Shown here: positions 8,314-16,685 of the stretch, in pieces
Numbering within the stretch: position 1 is the stretch's first letter
Layout of the letters: each line of letters starts with the position of its first letter
Origin: Candidatus Nitrospira neomarina
Lineage (GTDB): Bacteria; Nitrospirota; Nitrospiria; Nitrospirales; UBA8639
Assembly (NCBI RefSeq): GCF_032051675.1
Contig: NZ_CP116968.1
Span: 2,480,001 to 2,544,000 of the forward strand
Length of the DNA stretch: 64,000 nucleotides
Direction: 5' to 3'
The notes under the pieces: model-generated
Database searches by the model: none
What the model was told of the DNA's origin: nothing
Seen by the model: the letters and a program-made list of their open reading frames with translations, nothing else
Translations under genes and position numbers: made by a program

Positions 8314-9335
8314 TGGAACTGGAAATCGCTCTTGCCAATGTCTTACTGATCGCCCTGACGTTTTACGCCTTGCTCGGCGGGGCAGACTTTGGAGCCGGGG
8401 TATGGCACCTCCTGGCCAGAGGTCCCACCAGGCGGGCGCAACATCAGTTGATCGGGGAAGCCATCGGACCGATCTGGGAAGCCAATCATGTATGGTTGAT
8501 TCTGATCGTGACGATCGTCTTCACGGCTTTCCCAGAGGCGTATGTGCATATTTCCACCACACTGCATATTCCTCTGACTATCCTGGTCATCGGCATCGTC
8601 CTTCGCGGATCAGCGTTTGCCTTTCGTCACTATGATATTAAAGATGATGACATTCACCTCAGGTGGGATCAACTGTTTGCCATTTCCAGTTTCATCAGCC
8701 CTTTCCTTCTGGGCATGATCATTGGCGCCATTACCACCGGCCACTTTCCCGTCAACCCTGCAAGCTTTTTTGATGGGTTCATCGCTCCCTGGCTGCAACC
8801 TTTTCCGTTAGGCATGGGATTGTTGACCCTCTTGCTGTTTTCTTATCTGGCAGCCACGTACCTTCTTGTGGAAACCCGTGATCCCACACTGCAGAAGATT
8901 TTCCGGAAACGGGCGATTACTGCAGTCCTCCTGGCGGGCATACTGGAAGAAGCCGTGTTGTACCTGGGAAGGTCCGGGGCGCCGCGACTCTGGGGAGAGT
9001 TGACGACCAGCCTCTGGGGAGTGTTCATTCAACTCGGCGTCGGCAGTTTGACGATTGCAGCTATCCTATTGCTCCTCACGCAGCGCTACTGGTGGGCACG
9101 GACCTTTGCTATCCTGCAAGTCACCCTGACGATTTGGACATGGGGCATCGCACAATTCCCCTATTTGATCCCCCCCAACCTGACGGTCTTCAATACTGCC
9201 GCTCCCGAGGTCACCCTGCATTTTATCGCAGGGGCGTTATTGGTTGGCACACTGTTGCTGTTCCCTTCACTGTTTTATCTGTTTCGAATTTTTAAAGGGA
9301 ACACCTTGTTCCGGCATAAGGGGCACCATGGATAA
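8313..9335 (+). CDS. cioB: Cytochrome bd-like ubiquinol oxidase subunit II (CioB/CydB type)
   Basis: The 340-residue membrane protein begins with a helix and the family motif GGADFGAGVWHLLARG, followed by EANHVWLILIVTIVF, both typical of CydB/CioB. About eight hydrophobic helices are visible. The start overlaps the subunit I stop (TAATG), with GGAGGAGG located inside the end of subunit I. Subunit II pairs with subunit I to form the heterodimeric quinol oxidase in the inner membrane. No CydX-like small subunit or CydDC assembly genes were seen nearby. The following DCC gene overlaps it by eight bases. Confidence 0.92.
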   Translation: MELEIALANVLLIALTFYALLGGADFGAGVWHLLARGPTRRAQHQLIGEAIGPIWEANHVWLILIVTIVFTAFPEAYVHISTTLHIPLTILVIGIVLRGSAFAFRHYDIKDDDIHLRWDQLFAISSFISPFLLGMIIGAITTGHFPVNPASFFDGFIAPWLQPFPLGMGLLTLLLFSYLAATYLLVETRDPTLQKIFRKRAITAVLLAGILEEAVLYLGRSGAPRLWGELTTSLWGVFIQLGVGSLTIAAILLLLTQRYWWARTFAILQVTLTIWTWGIAQFPYLIPPNLTVFNTAAPEVTLHFIAGALLVGTLLLFPSLFYLFRIFKGNTLFRHKGHHG

Positions 9336-9762
9336 GAAGGCCTCTACGGGACACTGCCAAACATCCCCAGATGTGCACCCCAAGGTCATGCCCCATTCCG
9401 GGGGAACCAAACCCTATCCCTTGACCGTGTACTTTGATGGCGACTGTCCAATTTGTCGTCGTGAGATCGATCTCATGAAAATATTCAACCGGAAGAAACA
9501 TCTGGAATTCATCGATTTTGCGGCTTCCTCCTACCATCCGGCAGAACACAGATTGAGCCCCTGTGATTTGGGCCAGGTCATTCATGCCCGGTGGGCAGAT
9601 GGAACGCTCATTACCGGAGTGGAGGTGTTCAGGGAAATGTGGGAAGCCATCGGATTGCGCACGCTCGCACGATTGGCCCGGCGGCCCACGATCAACAAAC
9701 TTCTGGTTCGGGCGTATGACTGGTTTGCCAGAAACCGGTTACGCCTGACCGGCCGCGGCTGA
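9328..9762 (+). CDS. DCC-family thiol-disulfide oxidoreductase-like protein (DUF393)
   Basis: From the ATG at 9328 the protein has 144 residues. The family hallmark is VYFDGDCPICRRE, with DxxCxxC spacing (Cys40 and Cys43), followed by IDFAASSYHP. DCC proteins have a thioredoxin-like fold, and most have no known substrate. The ATG overlaps the end of cioB, so the protein is part of the oxidase transcript and may help assemble or protect it; this is an inference. A longer frame beginning at 9244 within cioB is less likely. Confidence 0.85.
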   Translation: MDKKASTGHCQTSPDVHPKVMPHSGGTKPYPLTVYFDGDCPICRREIDLMKIFNRKKHLEFIDFAASSYHPAEHRLSPCDLGQVIHARWADGTLITGVEVFREMWEAIGLRTLARLARRPTINKLLVRAYDWFARNRLRLTGRG

Positions 9763-9864
9763 CCGACTTCCTCGAACGGATTGCAACGGTATTCATGTGG
9801 TTGGCTCATGCAGAGATCGCCTGAGCCCTGTTTCATTTCTGACTCCGGGATGGTCGGACCAAGC

Positions 9865-11526
9865 ATGAATGTATTTTTCAGAATACTGAACTCCTTTGGA
9901 ACGGGGGAAAACGGGAGGAGCTGGATTCTCGTTTTAGAGGACCAACTTTCCGATGACATTGGCCCCTTGAGCCGGGAAGATCCTCAGGGCCTTGGTGCTG
10001 TGTTCATCGAGTCGCATTGGAAACTAAAAAGAAGGCCCTACCACAAACAAAAAATCGCCTTTCATCTTCTCAACCTGCGTCATTTCGCACTCGAACAGGC
10101 GAAGCGGGGTGTGGCCGTTCGCTACCAAACGACCCCCGAACCCTTGCGAGAAACGTTAAAACCCCTCATTCGGGAATTAGGCTCTTTGCGGGTCATGGAA
10201 CCCGCGGAACTGGAAGTCAGGCAGGATCTTGATCCGCTCGTCAAAAGGGGTTTGGTCACCTTTATTCCTCATGAAGGTTGGTTAACCTCCAGACATGACT
10301 TTGAGGAGGGCGCGGGGAAAGAGCCTCCCTGGCGCATGGATACCTTCTATCGGTTCGTTCGAAAACACACCGGCATCCTGATGGAAGGTCCCCGCCCGAT
10401 GGGCGGAAAATATAGTTTCGATACCGAAAATCGTAATCCCTGGAAAGGAAACCCGTGCCCTACTCAGGAATTCCGCTTTCCGCCCCATCCGATCAAGACC
10501 GAGGTCGTCACACTAGTTGAATCCAAATTTGCCGACCACCCCGGCACGCTTCACCCGGAATTCCTCCCGGGAACAAAACAAGATGCCCTCCGGCAATGGC
10601 GCTGGGCCAAAACACATTGTCTCCCACATTTCGGTCCCTATGAAGATGCCATGGCGGAAAAAGAACAGACGCTCTTTCATACCCGTATGGCCGCTCTCCT
10701 CAACATTCATCGTTTGCTGCCCTGGCGGGTTATTAAAGACGTCGAAGCCATAAAGCTCCCCTTGGCTTCCAAGGAAGGTTTTATCCGGCAGGTTCTAGGC
10801 TGGCGTGAATTTGTCCGGCATGTTCATCAAGCAACGGATGGGTTCAGGAATCACTTCCCCAAAGCAGACGTTCCCGGTCATGCCGGATACAACAAATGGG
10901 TTAGGCCAAAATGGAAGGCTTCCAGGCATGTCCCCGATCTGGATGGAGGGGCAGCTCCTTCATTCTTGGGAGCCATGAACCCTCTGCCCGCCGCCTTTTG
11001 GGGAACAGCGAGCGGCCTCCATTGTCTCGATCAAGTGATCGGTCAGGTCTGGGAACATGGCTATTCCCACCACATTACCAGGCTCATGATCCTTGCGAAT
11101 ATTGCCACTCTGCTCGATGTGTCTCCTCGTGAACTGACCGATTGGTTCTGGATGGCCTACGTTGATGCTTTTGATTGGGTCGTGGAACCGAATGTGCTGG
11201 CCATGGGAACCTTTGGAACGGGTCCTTTCATGACCACCAAACCCTATATTTCGGGAGCAGCCTATATCCATCGTATGAGTGATTTCTGCACCGGATGCGC
11301 CTTCAACCCCAAAACGAATTGCCCCATTACCAATTTATATTGGGCCTTTCTTGAGCGCCACAAAAAGCAATTGCAATCAAATCCCCGCCTCATGCTGCCA
11401 CTTCGAAACTTGCAGAAACGAGGACCGGCCACCATTCGTAAAGATCGTCAAATCTTCACCATGGTGCGGCGTGAACTTGAAAAATCCACAAGCCTAACTC
11501 CTGCGCATCTGCTCCTTTTCGAATGA
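9865..11526 (+). CDS. FeS-type cryptochrome/photolyase (photolyase-related protein)
   Basis: About 553 residues from the ATG at 9865 (an in-frame ATG lies at 9850 and the frame extends back to 9781). I chose 9865 because the family begins shortly before the LVLEDQL segment. The C-terminal half contains GWREFVRHVHQ, and candidate 4Fe-4S cysteines Cys387 (GLHC), Cys475, Cys478 (FCTGC) and Cys486 (TNC). The spacing of the first two agrees with the FeS bacterial cryptochrome/photolyase group (PhrB-like). Such enzymes use FAD and blue light to repair (6-4) photoproducts. It lies alone after the oxidase operon, 102 bases from the DCC gene. Confidence 0.88.
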   Translation: MNVFFRILNSFGTGENGRSWILVLEDQLSDDIGPLSREDPQGLGAVFIESHWKLKRRPYHKQKIAFHLLNLRHFALEQAKRGVAVRYQTTPEPLRETLKPLIRELGSLRVMEPAELEVRQDLDPLVKRGLVTFIPHEGWLTSRHDFEEGAGKEPPWRMDTFYRFVRKHTGILMEGPRPMGGKYSFDTENRNPWKGNPCPTQEFRFPPHPIKTEVVTLVESKFADHPGTLHPEFLPGTKQDALRQWRWAKTHCLPHFGPYEDAMAEKEQTLFHTRMAALLNIHRLLPWRVIKDVEAIKLPLASKEGFIRQVLGWREFVRHVHQATDGFRNHFPKADVPGHAGYNKWVRPKWKASRHVPDLDGGAAPSFLGAMNPLPAAFWGTASGLHCLDQVIGQVWEHGYSHHITRLMILANIATLLDVSPRELTDWFWMAYVDAFDWVVEPNVLAMGTFGTGPFMTTKPYISGAAYIHRMSDFCTGCAFNPKTNCPITNLYWAFLERHKKQLQSNPRLMLPLRNLQKRGPATIRKDRQIFTMVRRELEKSTSLTPAHLLLFE

Positions 11527-11958
11527 ATTTCACCATGCTCACATTATCCCGCTTTCTCGAAAAACCCTGACTGCCCCGCTCCCGATCCTCCCTGGTGTGT
11601 TCCTCAACAGCCTGGAAAAACTTCTTTGGACAGGCTCGCACACTTTCATTGAAATCCATGACGGCCAGGCTGAAGGCCCATCCAGGAATGAGCATCCAGG
11701 CTTTGGGCCGGGAGCCGAATGGACAGGCAATATTCGATAAGATCTGAAAAAACACTTATCCTACCCCCCAAGCCACTCTTCATTATCAAGAATTTACGAA
11801 CATTTTTCATCATCCATTTTTTTTATGATTATATGAATTTTTATGTATTTGTCTATACATGTAAAACTAGTATCTAATAATTGTTATATAGCGGAGGAAT
11901 ATATAAAGCCTTCACAACAAGGACGGTTGGCCGTCTACTTTACATGGAGGATTCGAAA
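11527..11958. other. AT-rich intergenic region upstream of the repeat-peptide gene
   Basis: The left half (11540-11740) has a coding-like texture on the minus strand (a frame reaching into the photolyase 3' end) but resembles no family. The right half is strongly AT-rich (11800-11890), as expected of a promoter. TTGTCT at 11849-11854 and the AT-rich hexamers near 11871-11890 are possible but weak promoter elements. A GGAGG sits at 11946-11950 and serves the next gene. Confidence 0.35.
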
Positions 11959-12312
11959 ATGAGCACTCGACTGACAACAACCAAAGCATTCAGTTTCACG
12001 TTTGCGTTAGCTCTTGCCGGACTGTTGGCTTGGCCTCAAATGGGCACAGGGTGGGGTAAGGAAGGCAGCGGGCAGCTGCCTTTATTCGACGGCAAATTCA
12101 CCTGGATCATGGCCACCGAGGCGGATAAGCAGGAGGAAGGGGTGGACTGGACACTGGCCGACAGAGTTAGCAGAGACATTAGCGGTGATGAAACTGACTG
12201 GACTCTGGCCCATGGTGAGTCCGATGCTGCGGACGAGGATGAGACCGATTGGACATTGGCCAGTAACGATAGCAGTGAAGAGGAAGAGGAGGTCGATTGG
12301 ACCCTCGCATAG
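11959..12312 (+). CDS. Secreted acidic DWTLA-repeat protein (unrecognised family)
   Basis: From the ATG at 11959 (preceded by GGAGG) the precursor has 117 residues. Residues 1-32 form a Sec-type signal (basic start, FTFALALAGLLAW core, small residues after it). The mature part is made of acidic spacers ending in a five-residue motif. DWTLA occurs at 63-67, 80-84, 97-101 and 113-117, the last being the exact C-terminus. A looser copy, TWIMA, lies at 48-52. Spacing is 15-17 residues, and spacers are rich in Asp, Glu and Ser. I know of no family with this pattern. It could be a multi-core modified peptide precursor, a metal-binding repeat protein or a surface peptide. A perfect hairpin follows the gene. 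Confidence 0.8.
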   Translation: MSTRLTTTKAFSFTFALALAGLLAWPQMGTGWGKEGSGQLPLFDGKFTWIMATEADKQEEGVDWTLADRVSRDISGDETDWTLAHGESDAADEDETDWTLASNDSSEEEEEVDWTLA

Positions 12313-12322
12313 GGCTTTGTTG

Positions 12323-12358
12323 GGTGGGAGGAAACTTCGGTGAAATGTTCCTCCCACC
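12323..12358 (+). terminator. Hairpin after the DWTLA-repeat gene
   Basis: A perfect 11-base-pair inverted repeat (GGTGGGAGGAA at 12323-12333 pairing with TTCCTCCCACC at 12348-12358) with a 14-base loop begins ten bases after the stop codon. The following ATTTCTTCCTCATT is pyrimidine-rich but not a clean U-run. It is probably a transcription terminator or mRNA 3'-stabilising hairpin, so the peptide gene would be its own transcript or be expressed above the downstream genes. Confidence 0.65.
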
Positions 12359-12460
12359 ATTTCTTCCTCATTACCATCATGGAGATCTTCCGAACCAACC
12401 CCTACCTGTACAACAACCATTACACAAAATCTGACTCAAACTGAAGAGGAGATCCAAATC

Positions 12461-13294
12461 ATGCGTATCCATAACCCATCCGTGACCGGCCGGACATGTG
12501 ACGATTTAACAACGGCCGCTCAATCTTGCTGCTCGAGAATTTTTCCTCTTCTGACTTTAGCCCTTGCCTGGACGAGCGGATGTGCCGGCCCTTCTTCTCT
12601 CGGGCTGGAGACGCAATTTGAAAAAGAACTGAATTCTTCGTCGATTATCCAGGAAAAGCTTTCAATTCAATCTCAAGACCGGCTCCCGGCTGGGATGGTC
12701 ATCGTCATGTCCTCAGACCACTCCCGGACCACCCAGGCGCTGTCCGACAATAGCTGGTTACAGTTCGCGGCCCGGGTGAAGCAGGAGGTTCAAAACCAGA
12801 TTCCCCTCTCCGTGGAAGAGGTCATTCGTCTGGAGGACATCCCCTCCGGAAATAGAGTCAGCCTACTTGACGGACTGAGAGCCACCAGGGATCTTGAGGT
12901 GGCCTTGATACTCCTAACAGCCAACCAGGAAATCACGGGACCGGCCCAGCTTGATCTTCTCCCCGAAGTCAGTCGGCTCAACGGTCAGCAGACGGAAAAC
13001 CACGCGACGATCGAATTAGGTTTGTTAGACATCAAGTCGGGGAAATTACTTCTCCGTGCACTAGGCCGCTCTCATGCAACTTTGGAACAATTGGATGTTC
13101 CTCTGGCATCCAACCGGTATCCCAGAGTAAGAGGATCCGCCATGACCAGTCCGATTTATCCTGAAGAAGGAAAGGCTCTTGAGACTGTCAGAATGATCGC
13201 ATTACACGAGGCCCTTGATCAGGCAGTCATGAAATTGGCCCAACAGTGGACTGACGGAGTCGGTGCACCGACTCCTTCCAACCGGACTTCTTAA
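12461..13294 (+). CDS. Putative lipoprotein of unknown function
   Basis: The 277-residue protein has a long N-terminal region and a hydrophobic stretch (IFPLLTLALAWTSGC) ending at Cys41, a plausible though imperfect lipobox. The mature part has an alternating beta/alpha pattern (GMVIVMSSDH, DLEVALILLTA, ATIELGLLDIKSGKLLLRALGRSHA). The last of these resembles proteins in which a small-domain lipoprotein reports or binds a ligand. GAGGAGAT precedes the ATG. No family is recognised. It lies between the DWTLA gene and the small membrane protein on the same strand, so it may belong to the same system. Confidence 0.7.
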   Translation: MRIHNPSVTGRTCDDLTTAAQSCCSRIFPLLTLALAWTSGCAGPSSLGLETQFEKELNSSSIIQEKLSIQSQDRLPAGMVIVMSSDHSRTTQALSDNSWLQFAARVKQEVQNQIPLSVEEVIRLEDIPSGNRVSLLDGLRATRDLEVALILLTANQEITGPAQLDLLPEVSRLNGQQTENHATIELGLLDIKSGKLLLRALGRSHATLEQLDVPLASNRYPRVRGSAMTSPIYPEEGKALETVRMIALHEALDQAVMKLAQQWTDGVGAPTPSNRTS

Positions 13295-13472
13295 ACAGAT
13301 ACAAACTCCCCGTCTTGAATGGAATGAAGGATGGAGACAACCCGACGTGGGGTCATAATGGTTCCCTGCGGCCCCAAAATAGCTTTCTAAAAAGGGACTC
13401 TGATAATTTTTTTTGTTAACATTTCGTATTCGTCGTGTTTCAAAAATTTTAACCCAACAAGGAGAGATCAAC

Positions 13473-13880
13473 ATGAAAGTCTTTGCGTATGTGTTGATGG
13501 GGGTTTTGGGAGGAGCGGGGCTGGTGTTCTTTTTTACAGGACCATCCTCACAAAACTTTTTGTCTTCCCCGATGACTTATGCCATGCCTGCACCTGAGAC
13601 AGAAGATGTGAAGCCCTGGACCGGAAACGATCTACTTGAGATGGCACAACTCTATGATCAACAGGCCGATGAGTTACAAAGTGAAGCCGTTCGCATCGAA
13701 CAGCGGGCGGCCTCCCTTATGCTTAAGCCGCATATGGATCCCAAAGGGTTTCATCGGACCATGCTCATGCATGTGGCCTCTGCACGTTGGAAATCGGCTC
13801 GGGAGCTCCGGGATTTAGCCGTCATGCACCGGCAGGAAGGTCAACGTCTCTTAGCCTTCAAAAGTCCTGAAGGTCCTTAA
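13473..13880 (+). CDS. Small membrane-anchored helical protein of unknown function
   Basis: The start at 13473 is fixed by GGAGAG seven bases upstream; the frame extends further back but without a site. The 135-residue protein has one N-terminal transmembrane or signal segment (FAYVLMGVLGGAGLVFFFT, residues 4-22). A Pro-rich linker follows, then a long helical region (LLEMAQLYDQQADELQSEAV, EQRAASLMLKPHMDPKGFHR) with coiled-coil character. No family is recognised. It is followed by the convergent LysR gene. Position suggests a link to the neighbouring lipoprotein and export genes. Confidence 0.7.
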   Translation: MKVFAYVLMGVLGGAGLVFFFTGPSSQNFLSSPMTYAMPAPETEDVKPWTGNDLLEMAQLYDQQADELQSEAVRIEQRAASLMLKPHMDPKGFHRTMLMHVASARWKSARELRDLAVMHRQEGQRLLAFKSPEGP

Positions 13881-14022
13881 GCCAAAGAAAAGACATACCA
13901 AATGTGTAGAGGGTAGTGAGAGTCAAAGACTTTCGGCCTGGATCTGCTCCACTGGAAAGGGGGAAGCCAGACAGCATGTCGTTTGAGGTATTTCCACGAA
14001 ATGAGAAATTCACAAAATCTTT

Positions 14023-14937
14023 TCAGGCTGAACCGGAGCGTCGAAAAATGGTTTTTTCAGCTGAGTCGACAATGGCCAGCACACCAGGGTGTTTAAGGCG
14101 TCGCTCAGCCGAGATGGCATAGAATTGCTCTCGGATACCTGAAACGATTCCGATTTTTTGCACCGCATATTGCCGGGCAATCTCTTTGGCCATGACAGCC
14201 GATCCCGGGAAAATGCCTTGGCCGGCCCCTCCGAATGCCTTCATGGTGGCACTATCTTCAAATTCCCCGATCACTCTGGGAACGATTCCAATGCGTGCGA
14301 ACCACTCATCCATCCCACGACGAAGTATCGAATTACTCGTCGGCAGGAGAAATGGGGCTCCGGTTAACGATTTGGGAAACCCTTTTCGATATTTCGCCGC
14401 AATTTTTTTCATCGCAAATACGGCCACCTCTGATTCTCCCAGAAGGTGACTGTGCCCTTGGATTTTGACAGTGGCGGGAATGGGGGTATCCGCCAACACG
14501 AGATCCAACGCATGCAAGGCTAATTCTCCTAATAACCTGTCCAACCGTCCCTCCCAACAGACAATTTGCACAGGCTCGCGAAGGGCATATACCGATTCCA
14601 GCAGTTTATAGGCCACCATTTTGGGGACCACTTCGGCAATGCCTACCACTAATTTCAAAGGACGATGAGTCGGTCGACCTTTCAAAAGGTTGGTAAATTC
14701 CTGCCCCAGGGAAAAGATTTCCTCGGCATACCGGTAGGCCACCTGTCCCATTTCCGTCAAGACCAGGGTTCGTCCGACCCGATTAAACAATTTTTCTCCC
14801 AGGGACTCTTCCAACGCACGAAGCTGAGCACTCAACGCAGGTTGGGAGAGGTTCAGCTCTTCACAAGCACGCTTAATGCTGCCTTCACGCGCGATCACCC
14901 AGAAATACAGAAGATGATGGTAATTTAACCATTCCAT
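14023..14937 (-). CDS. LysR-family transcriptional regulator (NhaR type)
   Basis: From the ATG at 14937 (in-frame ATGs also at 14949 and 14973) the protein has about 304 residues, the usual LysR length. The N-terminus WLNYHHLLYFWVIAREGSI and LSQPALSAQLRALEESLG form the winged helix-turn-helix. The YHHLLYFW opening is characteristic of the NhaR subgroup, which answers to sodium or alkaline conditions in enterobacteria. A periplasmic-binding-like effector domain follows (LKLVVGIAEVVPKMVA, LLGELALHALDLVLAD). It is transcribed away from the HlyD-TolC-ABC operon and shares a 260-base region with it, so it very likely regulates that operon. The ligand is unknown. Confidence 0.9.
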   Translation of the reverse strand: MEWLNYHHLLYFWVIAREGSIKRACEELNLSQPALSAQLRALEESLGEKLFNRVGRTLVLTEMGQVAYRYAEEIFSLGQEFTNLLKGRPTHRPLKLVVGIAEVVPKMVAYKLLESVYALREPVQIVCWEGRLDRLLGELALHALDLVLADTPIPATVKIQGHSHLLGESEVAVFAMKKIAAKYRKGFPKSLTGAPFLLPTSNSILRRGMDEWFARIGIVPRVIGEFEDSATMKAFGGAGQGIFPGSAVMAKEIARQYAVQKIGIVSGIREQFYAISAERRLKHPGVLAIVDSAEKTIFRRSGSA

Positions 14938-15119
14938 GTACGGAAGCATACATTCAGTTTTTAAATGATTCAAGAAGAAAATATGAATTTGTTTATGTCA
15001 ACAACCAATGTTGATGAGGGGATATTGAAGAGTATGCCGGGACTTGGCTTTGCGATCAGAAGACCCTAATATGACATATCCGATTAAGATATCGATGAAC
15101 TACATTCCGGTATATGATC

Positions 15120-15172
15120 CCGTTTCTTCGTTCCCTCTAGAGAAGCGGTGGGACAGGTGGGGTGAATCCCCA
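15120..15172 (+). promoter_or_regulatory. Two hairpins in the leader of the HlyD-TolC-ABC operon
   Basis: CCGTTTCTTC (15120-15129) can pair with GAGAAGCGG (15140-15148) through nine pairs with one bulge and one G-U pair. TGGGG (15158-15162) pairs with CCCCA (15168-15172) over a five-base loop. They lie 28-80 bases before the HlyD start, in the region shared with the divergent LysR gene. They could be a structured 5' leader or chance; no known riboswitch consensus was recognised. Confidence 0.3.
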
Positions 15173-15199
15173 GGAAACTTGGCGGACAAACAGTAACCG

Positions 15200-16627
15200 A
15201 TGGCTCTTGAGCGTTTACCCACAAAATCATCCGGCCCTCAACTCGTTTCTCGCCAGGATCTTTCTTCGCTACGCGTCACTGGTCGTCCTCCACAGTATGA
15301 ATCATGGGCGGCGGTGAAAATTCCGACGAAATTGTACACCGCGACCCGTCTCGCCACCGGTTGTTTTCTTCTGTTCACTCTTATTCTTGTCTTCGTTCCA
15401 TGGACCCAAACGATAACCGCTCAGGGCCAACTATCGGCCTATTCCCCTGCCGAACGACCGCAGGAAGTTCATGCTCCCATAGAAGGGCGCATCATGACCT
15501 GGAAAATCAACGAAGGGGTTATGGTACAAACAGGTGATCTCCTGCTTGAACTTGCCGATGTCGATCCCAAATTTCTTGCTCCCGATCTGTTGTCACGCCT
15601 GGACCAATCCAGGGTGGCTCTAGAGGAGAGACGGGAAGCGGCGTTATCCCGGGCCCAGTTATTGGAGCAACAAATCGAGGAAATGAAAAAGCTGAGCGAC
15701 GCGGCGACTCGCTCGGCCGATTCCCGGGTGCAGGAAGCCTCCCGGCGGATTCAAAGTGTCGAACAACGGTTGGCGGCCGCAAAAATATCAGTCCAGACGG
15801 CTCAACTGAACTTACAGCGCTCGCAGGTGTTAGAAGCCGAAGGCCTCCTCTCCCGGCGGGATCTGGAGCTGGCCATTCAAGCGGAAGCGGCCGCTCAAGC
15901 CGAACTCAGAGCCAGTGAAGCGGCTCTTCAGGAAGTGGGCCAATCACGACAGGCCCTGTCGTATGGGCGGACTCAAATTGAAGCAGAGCTGGTTCAACGA
16001 ATTCTTGACACCCGCTCACAACGGGCCTCGGCGCTGGCGGAAGCCGCCAATGCCTCGAAGGAATTGGCCGACCTGGCTTTGACGCAGTCCAATGCTGTGC
16101 AGCGACGGGCAGCCAGCCGTATTACCGCCCCCATGGATGGGACAGTGGTGCGAATGGCCCGGGTGGGACCTGGTGAAATCGTACATCCCGGCGATCCGTT
16201 GGTCACGATCGTTCCAACCACCGCCACTCGTGCCGTGGAGATGTGGGCGGACGCCCTGGATGCCCCACTGCTCAAACAGGATCGAAACGTGCTTCTGATG
16301 TTTCAGGGCATACCAGCCATTCCCTTACCATCCTGGCCTGAATTGATGGCGGGCACGTTCGATGGCCGCATTCGTGTCGTGGATCAGACATCGGACGCAC
16401 AAGGTCGCTTCCGGTTCTGGGTGGTTCCAGATCCGGCAGGCTCACCTTGGCCGCCGCAAAATCAAGTCCGGCAAGGCACCCAAGTGATGGGTTGGGTCCT
16501 GTTGAACCGCGTACCTCTCTGGTATGAACTTTGGCGCCGCGTGAACCTTTTCCCGGCTGACTACCAGGAACATGGCATAGCTTTGCCACAGTCCATTCTT
16601 CCCAAGGCCGGAAGACCCGGAAAATAA
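15200..16627 (+). CDS. HlyD-type periplasmic adaptor (membrane fusion protein)
   Basis: The 475-residue protein has a short cytoplasmic N-terminus, one transmembrane helix (GCFLLFTLILVFVPW, about residues 51-70), a lipoyl-like half motif (VHAPIEGRIMTWKINEGVMV), and a long alpha-hairpin with coiled-coil character (about 130-300). A second lipoyl half and beta-barrel follow (RITAPMDGTVVRMARVGPGE). This is the standard layout of adaptors that join an inner-membrane transporter to a TolC channel. It is the first gene of a three-gene operon with TolC and an ABC protein, as in type I secretion systems. The ribosome site is weak. Confidence 0.92.
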   Translation: MALERLPTKSSGPQLVSRQDLSSLRVTGRPPQYESWAAVKIPTKLYTATRLATGCFLLFTLILVFVPWTQTITAQGQLSAYSPAERPQEVHAPIEGRIMTWKINEGVMVQTGDLLLELADVDPKFLAPDLLSRLDQSRVALEERREAALSRAQLLEQQIEEMKKLSDAATRSADSRVQEASRRIQSVEQRLAAAKISVQTAQLNLQRSQVLEAEGLLSRRDLELAIQAEAAAQAELRASEAALQEVGQSRQALSYGRTQIEAELVQRILDTRSQRASALAEAANASKELADLALTQSNAVQRRAASRITAPMDGTVVRMARVGPGEIVHPGDPLVTIVPTTATRAVEMWADALDAPLLKQDRNVLLMFQGIPAIPLPSWPELMAGTFDGRIRVVDQTSDAQGRFRFWVVPDPAGSPWPPQNQVRQGTQVMGWVLLNRVPLWYELWRRVNLFPADYQEHGIALPQSILPKAGRPGK

Positions 16628-16685
16628 CTTCTACTTGGTAGATCCCAAACCATTCACTCTCGGCCATCACAAGGGAGGACCACCC

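Noticed and set aside
11456-11755. 99-codon minus frame below the photolyase gene
   Set aside because: It overlaps the 3' end of the photolyase, has no ribosome site and no family resemblance; it could be a remnant but is not supported as a gene.
15150-15199. Riboswitch upstream of the HlyD gene
   Set aside because: GGTGAATCCCC resembles small parts of known leaders, but no full consensus (for example a B12 box) is present; kept only as hairpins.
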